The position numbers and the translations under genes are program-made. Below the pieces are notes generated by a model that did no database searches, was not told where the DNA came from, and saw nothing but the letters and a program-made list of their open reading frames with translations. A stretch of 64,000 nucleotides of DNA from an uncultured Desulfobacterales bacterium (GTDB lineage: Bacteria; Desulfobacterota; Desulfobacteria; Desulfobacterales; SpSt-501). The stretch spans positions 62,001 to 126,000 of the forward strand of contig CALIUY010000012.1 of NCBI GenBank assembly GCA_938048455.1, read 5' to 3'. Every line of letters begins with the position of its first letter. Positions within the stretch are counted from its first letter, which is position 1. Below are positions 16,092-24,377 of the stretch, one piece after another.

Positions 16092-17819
16092 ATGATCGGC
16101 AATTCCGAAATCGCGGCCGTCTTCGAGGAGATCGCCGATCTTCTCGAACTGCAGGATGAAAACCCGTTCAAGATCCGCGCGTACCGAAGGGCGGCGCAGG
16201 TTTTGCGGGGGCTGGGCACGGAGGCGGCCGACCTGCTGGCCGCCGGCCAGGACCTCCGGCAGCTTCCCGGGATCGGAAAGGAGCTCGCGGCCAAGATCGC
16301 CGACCTCGTCCGAACCGGAACGACGCCCACCCTGGAGCGGCTGCGGACAAGCCTTCCGACCGCGTTGCGGGAGATGCTGCGGCTTCCGGGGCTCGGCCCG
16401 AAACGGGTGCGGGCGCTCTATGGGGAGCTCGGCCTGGCGACGCGGGAGGAGCTGCTTCAGGCCGCCGCGCAAGGGCGCATTCGAACGCTTCCCGGCTTCG
16501 GCGAAAACCTTGAGCGGCAGATTCTCGAGGCGCTCACTCAAGCTTCCGCCGGGCCGGGGCGCACACCGCTCGGGGAGGCCCGGCCGCAGGTGGAGGCGCT
16601 GCTCAGCTTTCTGCGCGACCAGCCCGGTGTCCGGCGGGCCGAGGCCGCCGGCAGCTACCGACGCCGGCGCGAGACGGTCGGCGACATCGATCTTGTGGCG
16701 GACGCCGGCGCGGGGAGCCCGGTGATCGAGCGGTTCGTCTCCTGGGGGGAAGTGCGCGAAGTGCGCTCCCGCGGGGAGACCAAGGCCGGCGTCGTTCTCC
16801 GCTGCGGCCTCCCGGTCGACCTGCGGCGGGTCGAGGCCTCAAGTTTCGGGGCGGCGCTGCAGTATTTCACCGGAAGCCAGGCGCACAACATCGCGCTGCG
16901 CCGGATCGCCAGACGTCGCGGTCTCAAGGTCAACGAATACGGGGTCTTTCGAGGCGGGGCGCGGATCGCCGGTCGGACCGAGGCCTCGGTCTACCGGGCT
17001 CTGGGGCTCGCCTTCATCCCTCCCGAGCTGCGGGAAGACCGAGGCGAGATCGAGGCCGCGCGGGAAGGCAGACTGCCCGCTCTCGTGAGCGCCGCCGACC
17101 TGCGCGGGGACCTTCACGCGCACACCGCGGCGACCGACGGAACGGCATCCCTCGAGGAGATGGCCGAGGCGGCCAGGCGGCGCGGCTTCGAGTACCTGGC
17201 GATCACCGACCATTCCCGCCGTTTACGCGTTGCGCGCGGCCTGGACGAGCGCCGGCTTCTCGAGCAGATCGAGGCGATCGATCGTCTGAACGAGCGCTGG
17301 AAGGACTTCGTCCTGCTCAAAGGGATCGAGGTCGAGATCCTCGAGGACGGCGGCCTCGATCTGCCCGACGAGGTGCTCGGCCGGCTCGATCTCGTGATCG
17401 GCGCCGTCCACGGCGGCTTCCGCCTGAGCCGCGAACGCCAGACGGCCCGCATCCTGCGGGCCATGGATGGGCGTTGTTTCACAATGCTCGCCCACCCGAC
17501 GGGAAGATTGCTTCCCGGCCGGGAGCCCTACGCCCTTGATCTCGCCGCCGTGATCGCCAAGGCGGCCGAACGCGGCTGCTTTCTCGAGTTGAACGCTCAC
17601 CCGCGTCGCCTCGATCTGACGGACACCGCCTGCCGTGAGGCCCGCGCCGCGGGCGTCCGGATCGCCGTGAACAGCGACGCTCATGCGCCGGCGGAATTCG
17701 AGCATCTCGAATACGGGATCGGGCAGGCGCGTCGAGGATGGCTCGAAAAGAAGGACGTGCTGAACGCGCTGCCGCTGGCCGAGCTGCGGCCGCTTCTGCG
17801 ACGGACGATCGCCGCATGA
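16092..17819 (+). CDS. polX: DNA polymerase/3'-5' exonuclease PolX
   Basis: 575 aa, full length for the bacterial X-family polymerase. Start ATG 16092 matches the conserved N-terminus NSEIAAVFEEIADLLELQDEN. Helix-hairpin-helix regions (LPGIGKELAAKI, LPGLGPKRVRALYGELG) are followed by the nucleotidyltransferase palm with GDIDLVADA. From about residue 338 there is a PHP domain: DLHAHTAATDG, AITDHSRRLRVARGLDE and LNAHPRRLDL supply metal-binding His and Asp. The enzyme fills short gaps in DNA repair, and the PHP domain provides 3'-5' exonuclease activity. It stands alone, convergent with the Nudix cluster. Confidence 0.96.
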   Translation: MIGNSEIAAVFEEIADLLELQDENPFKIRAYRRAAQVLRGLGTEAADLLAAGQDLRQLPGIGKELAAKIADLVRTGTTPTLERLRTSLPTALREMLRLPGLGPKRVRALYGELGLATREELLQAAAQGRIRTLPGFGENLERQILEALTQASAGPGRTPLGEARPQVEALLSFLRDQPGVRRAEAAGSYRRRRETVGDIDLVADAGAGSPVIERFVSWGEVREVRSRGETKAGVVLRCGLPVDLRRVEASSFGAALQYFTGSQAHNIALRRIARRRGLKVNEYGVFRGGARIAGRTEASVYRALGLAFIPPELREDRGEIEAAREGRLPALVSAADLRGDLHAHTAATDGTASLEEMAEAARRRGFEYLAITDHSRRLRVARGLDERRLLEQIEAIDRLNERWKDFVLLKGIEVEILEDGGLDLPDEVLGRLDLVIGAVHGGFRLSRERQTARILRAMDGRCFTMLAHPTGRLLPGREPYALDLAAVIAKAAERGCFLELNAHPRRLDLTDTACREARAAGVRIAVNSDAHAPAEFEHLEYGIGQARRGWLEKKDVLNALPLAELRPLLRRTIAA

Positions 17820-17843
17820 AGCCCCGGCGGGGGAGGCGCGGGC

Positions 17844-18326
17844 TCAGCGTTTTTCCCGGGTCCGGATTTCGCCGATCCGCCGCTGGAGTTCCTCGTAGCG
17901 CCGGGCGTCGAAGAGGCGGATCTCCTGGGCGTGGTGGCGGTAGAGTTGCAGGCAGCGCGCGGCGTCGACGGCGTTGCGGTGGAGGATTCCCTGCTCGACG
18001 CAGCGCAGGCTTTCGCGGAGCGATTTTTCGTAGAGCTGGCGCCTCAATTCTTCGTAGAGCCGCGCATCGAAGGTGTCGGCCTCGATGGCCGTGAGTTTCC
18101 AGACGTTGAGCGCGACGCGCCCGTTGGCGAAGCCCTCTTCCTGGATCGCCTTCTTGGCGAGCGAAAGGTTGACCGAGGCCTCCCGCTCGAGCTGCTTCTG
18201 ACGCGCGGTTTCCGCCGCCGGCGCCGAAGCGGGGGGAGGCTTCTCCTGGGACGCTCCGGGCGGCGCCGGGCTCAGCGCAACGGCGAGGGCTGCGGCCAGC
18301 AGAAACACCGGGCGCCGGCGGCTCAC
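17844..18326 (-). CDS. Secreted helical protein of unknown function with internal repeat
   Basis: 160 aa from GTG 18326, which overlaps the mutT stop as GTGA and so suggests translational coupling. A signal peptide is clear (basic start, Leu/Ala core, likely cleavage after GAS near residue 25), followed by a short Pro/Ala linker. The mature part is helical. TFDARLYEELRRQLYEK and LFDARRYEELQRRIGEI are two copies of one motif about 50 residues apart, separated by a segment with Cys residues (LRCVEQGILH, ARCLQLYRHH). No family is recognised. It is the last gene of a three-gene set with two Nudix hydrolases. Confidence 0.7.
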   Translation of the reverse strand: MSRRRPVFLLAAALAVALSPAPPGASQEKPPPASAPAAETARQKQLEREASVNLSLAKKAIQEEGFANGRVALNVWKLTAIEADTFDARLYEELRRQLYEKSLRESLRCVEQGILHRNAVDAARCLQLYRHHAQEIRLFDARRYEELQRRIGEIRTREKR

Positions 18327-18706
18327 GATTGCCTCCGCAGCCGGGCCGCAAGCTCCCGGTCGGCCGGGCAAAGATCCTCCCGGCCGAGATCCGCGATCGG
18401 CACCCAGCGCAGCTCCGCGTGATCCAGGCAGCGCGGGGCGCCGGTAACGGCGCGGATGCGGTAGGCGAGCAGGCGGATCGGGGGGCTGTGCCCGGCATCG
18501 AGGCTTTCCCCGAAAAACACGCCCACCTGCGCTTCGATGCCCAGCTCCTCGCGCAGCTCGCGCGCCAACCCCTCGGGCGGCGTTTCCCCGGGCCGGAGCT
18601 TTCCCCCCGGAAACTCCCAGCGGCCGGCATGAGAACGGCCGGGTTTGCGACGGGCGATCAACACGCGGCCGTTTTCACACCAAATGGCGGCGGTTACGTC
18701 GATCAT
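18323..18706 (-). CDS. mutT: MutT-type Nudix hydrolase
   Basis: 127 aa. The start overlaps the stop of the upstream Nudix gene as ATGA. The N-terminus VTAAIWCENGRVLIARRK and the complete Nudix box GGKLRPGETPPEGLARELRE followed by ELGIE match 8-oxo-dGTP diphosphatases of the MutT type. WEFPGGK precedes the box as in MutT. It would hydrolyse oxidised nucleoside triphosphates to monophosphates and so limit mutation. The C-terminal HAELRWVPIADL segment is also typical. Relatives such as CTP pyrophosphohydrolases share these features, so the exact nucleotide is inferred. Confidence 0.88.
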   Translation of the reverse strand: MIDVTAAIWCENGRVLIARRKPGRSHAGRWEFPGGKLRPGETPPEGLARELREELGIEAQVGVFFGESLDAGHSPPIRLLAYRIRAVTGAPRCLDHAELRWVPIADLGREDLCPADRELAARLRRQS

Positions 18707-19119
18707 GAACCGAGCCTCCCGCGAACCCAGCGGATAACGGGTTCAAGCCGCGGGGGAAGGAGAGCCGCGAGCTCGTCGGGATCGACCCAGCGAAACTCGT
18801 GATGCTCGGGCTTCCCCAGTGCGGGGTTGACGGCAAGTTCCACTTGCGTCGTGTCGGTTTCGGCGAGATAATAGCGCGCGATCTTCGTGCCCCGACGGTA
18901 AGGCGGCGTTTCCACGAATGCCCCGCCCCAAGGGAAAGAAAGCCGTTCGATTCCCGTTTCCTCGCGGGTTTCGCGCCGGGCCGCGGCCAGGGGATCTTCC
19001 CCCGGCCGGATCTCGCCCTTCGGAAAGTCCCAGAGGCGGAAGGCGCGCAGCAGCAGCACGCGCCAGGCGGCATCCTGCCGCCGTACGACGACGATGCCTG
19101 CGGATCGGACCCTGGTCAT
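18703..19119 (-). CDS. Nudix hydrolase, dinucleoside-polyphosphatase-like
   Basis: 138 aa from ATG 19119, with GGGAG just upstream; ATG 19143 is a possible longer start. SAGIVVVRRQDAAWRVLLLR and WDFPKGEIRPGED are typical of the diadenosine polyphosphate hydrolase branch, and the box (GEIRPGEDPLAAARRETREE then TGI) has all catalytic Glu residues. The C-terminal HHEFRWVDPDEL fits too. It would cleave Ap4A-like dinucleotides or related signalling nucleotides. First gene of a tightly overlapping set with mutT and the secreted protein. Confidence 0.87.
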   Translation of the reverse strand: MTRVRSAGIVVVRRQDAAWRVLLLRAFRLWDFPKGEIRPGEDPLAAARRETREETGIERLSFPWGGAFVETPPYRRGTKIARYYLAETDTTQVELAVNPALGKPEHHEFRWVDPDELAALLPPRLEPVIRWVRGRLGS

Positions 19120-19141
19120 TCTCCCGTGAACGTCAACCCGC

Positions 19142-19147
19142 ATTATA
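19142..19147 (-). promoter_or_regulatory. TATAAT hexamer upstream of the Nudix genes
   Basis: A perfect -10 hexamer on the minus strand lies 23 bp upstream of ATG 19119, between the divergent Nudix and acetyltransferase genes. No good -35 is visible at the expected distance, so the assignment is tentative. Confidence 0.3.
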
Positions 19148-19194
19148 CGCCATCGCCGGCCGAACCAAAACCCCGAAAAGGTTGCTGTCGGGGT

Positions 19195-19737
19195 TTGGCC
19201 CCGGTTTCGCCGGCCTTCCCGGAGGCGCCTGCCGCGGCGTTCCGCTTCCGCGAAGTCGTCTGTGAGGCGGACCGGGATCGGGTGCGCGAGATCGTCTCTT
19301 CGACGGGGTTTTTCCACGCCGCCGAGATCGACATCGCCGTCGAGCTGGTCGCCGAACGGCTCTCGCGGGGGACCGCAAGCGGATATGACTTCGTTTTCGT
19401 GGAAGAGGAGGGCCGCGTGAGCGGCTACAGCTGCTTCGGCCCGATTCCCGGGACGCAGGCGAGCTTCGATCTTTATTGGATCGCGGTCCATCGGGACCGG
19501 CAGGGCGCCGGCCGGGGGCGCATTCTGCTCGCACGCACCGAGGAGCGCATCCGGCGGGCGGGCGGGCGGCGGCTTTACGCCGAAACTTCGGGTCGGCCGC
19601 AGTATCGGCCGACCCGCCGCTTTTACCGTCATGCCGGCTTCCGGCGCGAGGCTCGCCTGCGGGATTTCTACGGTCCGGGCGACGACAAGCTGATCTTCGT
19701 CAAGGAGCTTTCCCCTCCTTCTCCTTTGCCGCCGTGA
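19195..19737 (+). CDS. GNAT family N-acetyltransferase
   Basis: About 180 aa. No ATG fits the start; TTG 19195, behind a G-run, is the best in-frame candidate and is uncertain. The GNAT core is visible: FDLYWIAVHRDRQGAGRGR carries the V-x-x-x-x-Q-G-x-G-x-G acetyl-CoA pyrophosphate loop, followed by LLARTEERIRRAGGRRLYAE and the C-terminal FYRHAGFRREARLRDFY. It transfers an acetyl group from acetyl-CoA to an unknown amine. The 3' end overlaps the end of the convergent flavin oxidoreductase gene by 38 nt. Confidence 0.83.
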   Translation: MAPVSPAFPEAPAAAFRFREVVCEADRDRVREIVSSTGFFHAAEIDIAVELVAERLSRGTASGYDFVFVEEEGRVSGYSCFGPIPGTQASFDLYWIAVHRDRQGAGRGRILLARTEERIRRAGGRRLYAETSGRPQYRPTRRFYRHAGFRREARLRDFYGPGDDKLIFVKELSPPSPLPP

Positions 19738-20815
19738 CGCAATAGAGACCTTCGCCGCTTCGCGCCGGTCCGTAACAGAGGTTGTCCGAGGTGCAGGCCG
19801 CCGGCCGGAGATCGCCCGACTGCCAGCGCTTCACGAGGTCGGGCTCGCGGATGAAGGGGCGGCTCATGGCGATGAAATCGCAGACGTTGTCGGCGAGAAG
19901 TCGCTCGGCCGTGGCCAGCGAGCGGATCCCGCCCACGAGCAGAAGCGGTACGCCGACCTTCCGGCGGATGCATTCGGCCTCCGGCCGGTTGTAGGCTTCC
20001 TCTTCCGGACGGGCGATCCCCTTGCGGGCGGACCCGTAGCGCGCATGCCGGGTCATGCCGCTGGAGACCTCGATCCCGTCGATGCCGGCCGCTTCGAGCC
20101 GGGCGGCGGATTGCGCGGCCTCCTCCGCCTCGAGGCCGCCTGCGGCGAAATCCCTGCCGTTCAACTTGACCAGGACGGGGTAATCGTCGCCCACCTGCCG
20201 CCGGATGGCGGCGACGATCTCGCCGTGGATCCGCAAGCGGTTTTCCAGGGTCCCGCCGTAGGCGTCCGGGCGGCGGTTGAAGAGCGGGGAGAGAAATTGG
20301 TTCAAGAGGTATCCGTGGGCGGCGTGGATCTGCACGCCGTCGAAGCCCGCCTCCCGCGCGCGGCCGGCCGCCCGGGCGAACGCCTCGACGAGGCCGGGGA
20401 TGTCCTCCTTTTCGATTTCCCGGCGTTCGACGTCGTCCAGGCGGACCGCGGCGGAGACGGCGAGCGGGGGCACGCCGGTGAGCGCGGGGTCGGCGAAATA
20501 TCCGGCGTGGGCGAGTTGCAGCAGCATCGCCGCGCCGTGCGCATGTGCCGCTTCCGCCAGACGCCGAAGCCCCGGGATCAGCCGGTCTTCGTAGACTCCG
20601 ATCTGGCCCGGCCCGGCCTGGCCCTCGGGGCGGACGTAAGCGTGGCTGGAAATGATCAGCCCCACGCCGCCGCGGGCGAGCGCGGCGATCGTTTCTTCCA
20701 GCCGTGCCGTGACCTCACCCCGCGGTGTCGCCATGGCTTCCCAGGTGGCGGAGCGGACGAAACGGTTGCGCAGAAGCATTCCTTTCAAGGCGGCGGGTTG
20801 AAAAAGGGGGCTCAT
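19700..20815 (-). CDS. NADH:flavin oxidoreductase, Old Yellow Enzyme family
   Basis: 371 aa, one TIM-barrel domain. The start LFQPAALKGMLLRNRFVRSA is the OYE signature. GFDGVQIHAAHGYLLNQFLS carries the His pair that binds the substrate oxygen, followed by NRRPDAYGG and ENRLRI. VGGIRSLATAERLLAD and FIAMSRPFIREPDL bind FMN phosphate. The C-terminal Cys-rich tail (ACTSDNLCYGPARSG) recalls the iron-sulfur region of longer 2,4-dienoyl-CoA reductases but is not followed by a second flavin domain. It probably reduces activated C=C bonds of unknown compounds. A 65-residue ORF lies 22 nt upstream on the same strand. Confidence 0.92.
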   Translation of the reverse strand: MSPLFQPAALKGMLLRNRFVRSATWEAMATPRGEVTARLEETIAALARGGVGLIISSHAYVRPEGQAGPGQIGVYEDRLIPGLRRLAEAAHAHGAAMLLQLAHAGYFADPALTGVPPLAVSAAVRLDDVERREIEKEDIPGLVEAFARAAGRAREAGFDGVQIHAAHGYLLNQFLSPLFNRRPDAYGGTLENRLRIHGEIVAAIRRQVGDDYPVLVKLNGRDFAAGGLEAEEAAQSAARLEAAGIDGIEVSSGMTRHARYGSARKGIARPEEEAYNRPEAECIRRKVGVPLLLVGGIRSLATAERLLADNVCDFIAMSRPFIREPDLVKRWQSGDLRPAACTSDNLCYGPARSGEGLYCVTAAKEKEGKAP

Positions 20816-20837
20816 GGGATCCTCCGCGAAAACGGGA

Positions 20838-21035
20838 TCAGGGAATCAGCCGGCATTCGACGACCCTGCGCCACTGGGCAAGCAGCATCGCCCGGTGGGA
20901 GCGGATCCAGTCCTCGCCGTTCCATTCGAGCAGCTCGCCCAGGCGGGTGCAGAGAGCGGCGATTTCGCGCTCGTTTCCCGGGATCTCGTGCGTTCCCAGG
21001 AGCTCGGCTGCCGCCTCGAAGGAGAGCTTCGGCAT
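20838..21035 (-). CDS. Small hypothetical protein
   Basis: 65 aa from ATG 21035. It has an ordinary soluble-protein composition with amphipathic helices (EREIAALCTRLGELLEW, WIRSHRAMLLAQWRRVVE) and ends 22 nt before the flavin oxidoreductase start, so the two may be co-transcribed. The ribosome binding site is weak (GGGAAGA). No family is recognised. Confidence 0.55.
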   Translation of the reverse strand: MPKLSFEAAAELLGTHEIPGNEREIAALCTRLGELLEWNGEDWIRSHRAMLLAQWRRVVECRLIP

Positions 21036-21267
21036 GGAAATCTTCCCGACCGGCGGGAGCGTTGCGCGCTCTGTTGCGGGGGCTCTCGCCGGCCCGAGGG
21101 GGAGGGCCGGTCGGGACCGTCCGCCAACCCACCTCTACAAGGGGATGGCGCCGCGGTCAACCGTGGCCGCCTGGTGCGGCGGCGCGCGGTTTGCCAGGCG
21201 GCGCAAAGCGGGTTATAGCCGGATCGCAGAAGACGCCACCGATTCGATCCGGAAAGGAAAACGGCTG

Positions 21268-22092
21268 ATGAATCCCTTCGTCATCGACACCGACGCCTGC
21301 ATCCGCGACGGCCTGTGCGTGCAGGAATGTCCGGCGCGCATTTTGCGCCTGGAAGAGGGCGACCCCGTTCCCGTACCGCGGGCCGATTTCGCCGTCGGGT
21401 GCATCTCCTGCGGCCATTGCGTCGCCGTCTGCCCGACGGGGGCCTTCCGGCTGACCAGGCTGGAGGCCGCGGAGTTTTCCCCGATCCGGCAGGAGCTCCT
21501 GCCGGGCCCGGAGCAGGCCGAGCAGTTTCTCCGCCGCCGCCGCTCGATCCGCAGCTTCGAGGCGCTTCCCATCGAGCGCGCCCTTCTCCGCCGCCTGATC
21601 GAAGCGGCCTGCTGGGCGCCCTCGGCCAAGAACGCCCAGCCCTGGCACTGGACGGTGGTCGAAGACCCCGCGGCGACCCGCCGCTTGGCCGCGCTCACCG
21701 TCGAATACATGCGCGCTTTCATCCAGGAGAAGCCCAAGCTCGCGGCACTGCTGTCCTTCACGCGGGTCGTGGCCGACTGGGAGGAGGGCTGCGACCGCGT
21801 GTTGCGCGGGGCTCCCCACGTGATCGTGGCCCATGTCGACCGCAACTGGGGATTCGCCGTCGAGGACACGGCACTCGCGCTCGCCTACCTCGAGCTCTAT
21901 GCTCCCGTGCTGGGCCTCGGGACCTGCTGGGCGGGCTATTTCTCCATGGCGGCAAACGCCCATCCGCCGCTCTTTGAGGCGTTGGCCATCCCTGCGAAGC
22001 ACAAGGTCTGCGGCGCGGTCATGGTGGGCCGGCCGCGATTCTCCTACCGCCTGCTTGCGCCGCGGCGGCCGCCGCGGATCGACTGGCGCTGA
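21268..22092 (+). CDS. Ferredoxin-nitroreductase fusion
   Basis: 274 aa from ATG 21268, with GGAAAGG upstream. Residues about 5-58 are a 2[4Fe-4S] ferredoxin domain: CIRDGLCVQECP and CISCGHCVAVCP. From about 78 the nitroreductase fold follows: RRRRSIRSFEALPIE is the FMN-binding Arg-rich start, then CWAPSAKNAQPWHWTVVED, and DTALALAYLELYAPVLGLGT. The joined ferredoxin suggests reduced ferredoxin, not NAD(P)H, may drive the flavin. Proteins of this layout are common in anaerobes; their substrates are mostly unknown. It ends 4 nt before the stop of the convergent BKACE gene. Confidence 0.9.
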   Translation: MNPFVIDTDACIRDGLCVQECPARILRLEEGDPVPVPRADFAVGCISCGHCVAVCPTGAFRLTRLEAAEFSPIRQELLPGPEQAEQFLRRRRSIRSFEALPIERALLRRLIEAACWAPSAKNAQPWHWTVVEDPAATRRLAALTVEYMRAFIQEKPKLAALLSFTRVVADWEEGCDRVLRGAPHVIVAHVDRNWGFAVEDTALALAYLELYAPVLGLGTCWAGYFSMAANAHPPLFEALAIPAKHKVCGAVMVGRPRFSYRLLAPRRPPRIDWR

Positions 22093-22096
22093 TCCG

Positions 22097-22954
22097 TCAA
22101 GAACCCGCAGGGATGCGCTCGAGGATCCTGTCGCGGTTTGCCGGATCGAGCCTGAGAATCCGTCGGGCTTCTTCCGGGCTGGCGATACCGCGCCCCATTT
22201 CCTCGGCGATGCGCACGATTTTTTCCACCAGTGCCGGATTGGAGGCGGGCGAACCGTCCGGGAGCCGCAGGTTGTCCTCCAGACCTACACGCACGTGCCC
22301 GCCCATGGCGACGGCGGCGGTGGACAACGGGAGTTCGGCCTTGCCGATGCCGGCCACCGACCAGGTCGATCCCGGAGGCAGGCTTTCCGCCAGAAAGACC
22401 AGGTTGCGCACTGATCCCGGCATGGAACCCGGCGCTCCCAGCACGAAATCGAAGTGAAGCGGCGGGGTGAGGTACCCTTTGGCCTGGAGGTAGAGAGCAT
22501 TGGCGATCATGCCGGCCTCAAAGACTTCGATTTCGGGCTTGACGCCGGTATCCCGGAACACGGCGGCCAGAAATTCAAGGAAGGCGGGCGGGTTTTCGTA
22601 AACAATGCCTGGGAGGTTGTTTGAGCCCGTGGTGAACGACGCCATTTCGGGCAACAGGCGGACCGGGGCGGCTCGGGCCTCCCAATCCTTTCCCGCTCGA
22701 GCCCCCGTCGACAGTTGGAGGATGACCTCCGGGGCCTTTTCTTTGATCCGGCGGACGATCGCCTGATACACGTGGGGATCCAGGGTGGGTTTTCCTTGTG
22801 CGTCTCGGGCGTGAACGTGAAACAGGCTCGCTCCGGCGTCGCGGCAGCGTGCGACATCGGTGGCGATCTCTTCCGGCGTCAGAGGCAAATGAGGGTTCAT
22901 CTCCCGGGTGGGGACATTGCCCGTGAGGGCGACGGTGATAATCAGCTTTTCCAT
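22097..22954 (-). CDS. BKACE family beta-keto acid cleavage enzyme (DUF849)
   Basis: 285 aa, usual length. The start EKLIITVALTGNVPTREMNP is the family hallmark. Metal ligands are visible in SLFHVHARDAQGKPT and GGHVRVGLEDNL, and EIEVFEAGM supplies a conserved Glu. BKACE enzymes, first known as 3-keto-5-aminohexanoate cleavage enzyme, use Zn and acetyl-CoA to convert a beta-keto acid to acetoacetate and an acyl-CoA. Which beta-keto acid is used here cannot be read from the sequence. It lies 44 nt after a class III aminotransferase, which could supply a keto acid, and downstream of a TRAP transporter, so it is probably the last step of an uptake-and-cleavage pathway. Confidence 0.92.
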   Translation of the reverse strand: MEKLIITVALTGNVPTREMNPHLPLTPEEIATDVARCRDAGASLFHVHARDAQGKPTLDPHVYQAIVRRIKEKAPEVILQLSTGARAGKDWEARAAPVRLLPEMASFTTGSNNLPGIVYENPPAFLEFLAAVFRDTGVKPEIEVFEAGMIANALYLQAKGYLTPPLHFDFVLGAPGSMPGSVRNLVFLAESLPPGSTWSVAGIGKAELPLSTAAVAMGGHVRVGLEDNLRLPDGSPASNPALVEKIVRIAEEMGRGIASPEEARRILRLDPANRDRILERIPAGS

Positions 22955-22998
22955 CGTTCCTTGTCCTTTCCCGGACGGCCTTTTTTCGCGGCGGGCTC

Positions 22999-24348
22999 TC
23001 AGGCCGCGTCGATTTCGGCGGCGACTTCGGCGATCGAAGCGTCGAGAATTTCTACCATGCGGTCGATCTCTTCCTCGGTGATGATCAGGGGAGGGGCAAG
23101 TAACAAGTGATCACCCCGGATCCCGTCGGCCCCGCCCCCGCCGGGGTAGGTGATGAGCCCCTTTTCGAAAGCTCGTCCACCGATCTTCTGGTTCATCTTG
23201 AGGCGGGGATCGAAAGGCTCCCGCGTTCGGCGATTCCGGACAAACTCGATCCCCGCCATGAGCCCCAGTCCGCGGATGTCGCCGACGATCGGGTGCCGCT
23301 CGAGGAGTCGCAGCCGTTCCAACAGATATCCCCCGCGGACGGCTGCACGCCTCACCAAGTCATGAGCCCGGACGTAGTCGATGACCGCTGAGGCGACGGC
23401 GCAAGAAAGGGGATTCTGGCTGTAGGTGTGGCCGTGGACGAAGACGCCGGATCCGTCACGGATGGTGTCATGGATTTCGGCCTTAGATACCACGCAATAG
23501 ATGGGGCTGTAGCCGCTCGCCAGCCCCTTGCTGCCGACGATCATATCCGGCGCCACGCCCCAGTGGTCGATCGCGAAGTTGCGGCCGGTTCGGCCGAAGC
23601 CGGTCATCACCTCGTCGACGATCAACAGCACGTCGTAACGATCGCAGATTTCGCGGATGCGCTGAAAGTAACCGTCACGGGGGACCACGGCTCCCGCCGT
23701 GGCCCCGACGACGGGTTCGGCGATGAATGCCGAGACCGACTCGGGCCCTTCGTAGAGGATCGCCGTCTCGAGGTCCTCGGCGCATTCGATGTGGCAGTCG
23801 TCGGGCTCCCGGCCGAAGGGACAGCGGTAGCAGTAGGCGGGGGCGATGTGGGGTGTGTGCGGCATGAGGGGAAGGTAAAGTCGCCTGCGCCCTGTGTGCC
23901 CGCTCAAGGCGAGTGCGCCCAGCGTGTTGCCGTGATAGCTGGCCCACCGGGAGATAACCTTGTATTTTTCCGGTTTGCCGCGTTCGACCTGGTACTGGCG
24001 GGCCATTTTGACCGCCGTCTCCACTGCCTCGGAACCGCCGGACAGGAAGTAGACGCGCTCAAGGCCCGGCGGGCAGAGTTCGACGATCTTGCGCGCCAGC
24101 TCCTTCGCCGCCTCGCTGGTGAATTGTGAGCCATGCGCGAAAGCGATACGCGCGGCCTGGCACTGCATGGCCTGCAGGATTTCCCGTACGCCGTGTCCGA
24201 TCGAGACGACGACCGCCCCACCCGAGCCGTCGATATAGGCCCGCCCCTCCTGGTCGTAGATCAGAATCCCCTCCGCGCGCACCGCCGTCGGGTACTTCTT
24301 GCGGGGACTGCGATAAAAGACTCGATCCTCTTGAGGTGCATGTGACAT
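22999..24348 (-). CDS. Class III PLP-dependent aminotransferase
   Basis: 449 aa. ATG 24348 is chosen because AAGGAGG lies 8 nt upstream; a start at 24381 would overlap the permease gene. The fold-type I pattern is complete: DGSGGAVVVSIGHG, FLSGGSEAVETAVKMARQY, AFIAEPVVGATAGAV, LLIVDEVMTGFGRTG and GSKGLASGY with the PLP Lys. RYCP-like YCYRCPFGREPDDCHIEC is an added Cys-rich insert seen in some omega-amino-acid aminotransferases. It probably moves the terminal or beta amino group of an imported amino acid to pyruvate or 2-oxoglutarate, yielding the keto or semialdehyde product for the BKACE enzyme next door. Substrate is inference. Confidence 0.9.
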   Translation of the reverse strand: MSHAPQEDRVFYRSPRKKYPTAVRAEGILIYDQEGRAYIDGSGGAVVVSIGHGVREILQAMQCQAARIAFAHGSQFTSEAAKELARKIVELCPPGLERVYFLSGGSEAVETAVKMARQYQVERGKPEKYKVISRWASYHGNTLGALALSGHTGRRRLYLPLMPHTPHIAPAYCYRCPFGREPDDCHIECAEDLETAILYEGPESVSAFIAEPVVGATAGAVVPRDGYFQRIREICDRYDVLLIVDEVMTGFGRTGRNFAIDHWGVAPDMIVGSKGLASGYSPIYCVVSKAEIHDTIRDGSGVFVHGHTYSQNPLSCAVASAVIDYVRAHDLVRRAAVRGGYLLERLRLLERHPIVGDIRGLGLMAGIEFVRNRRTREPFDPRLKMNQKIGGRAFEKGLITYPGGGGADGIRGDHLLLAPPLIITEEEIDRMVEILDASIAEVAAEIDAA

Positions 24349-24377
24349 TTCATTTGCCTCCTTGGTGGAGATTCTCT

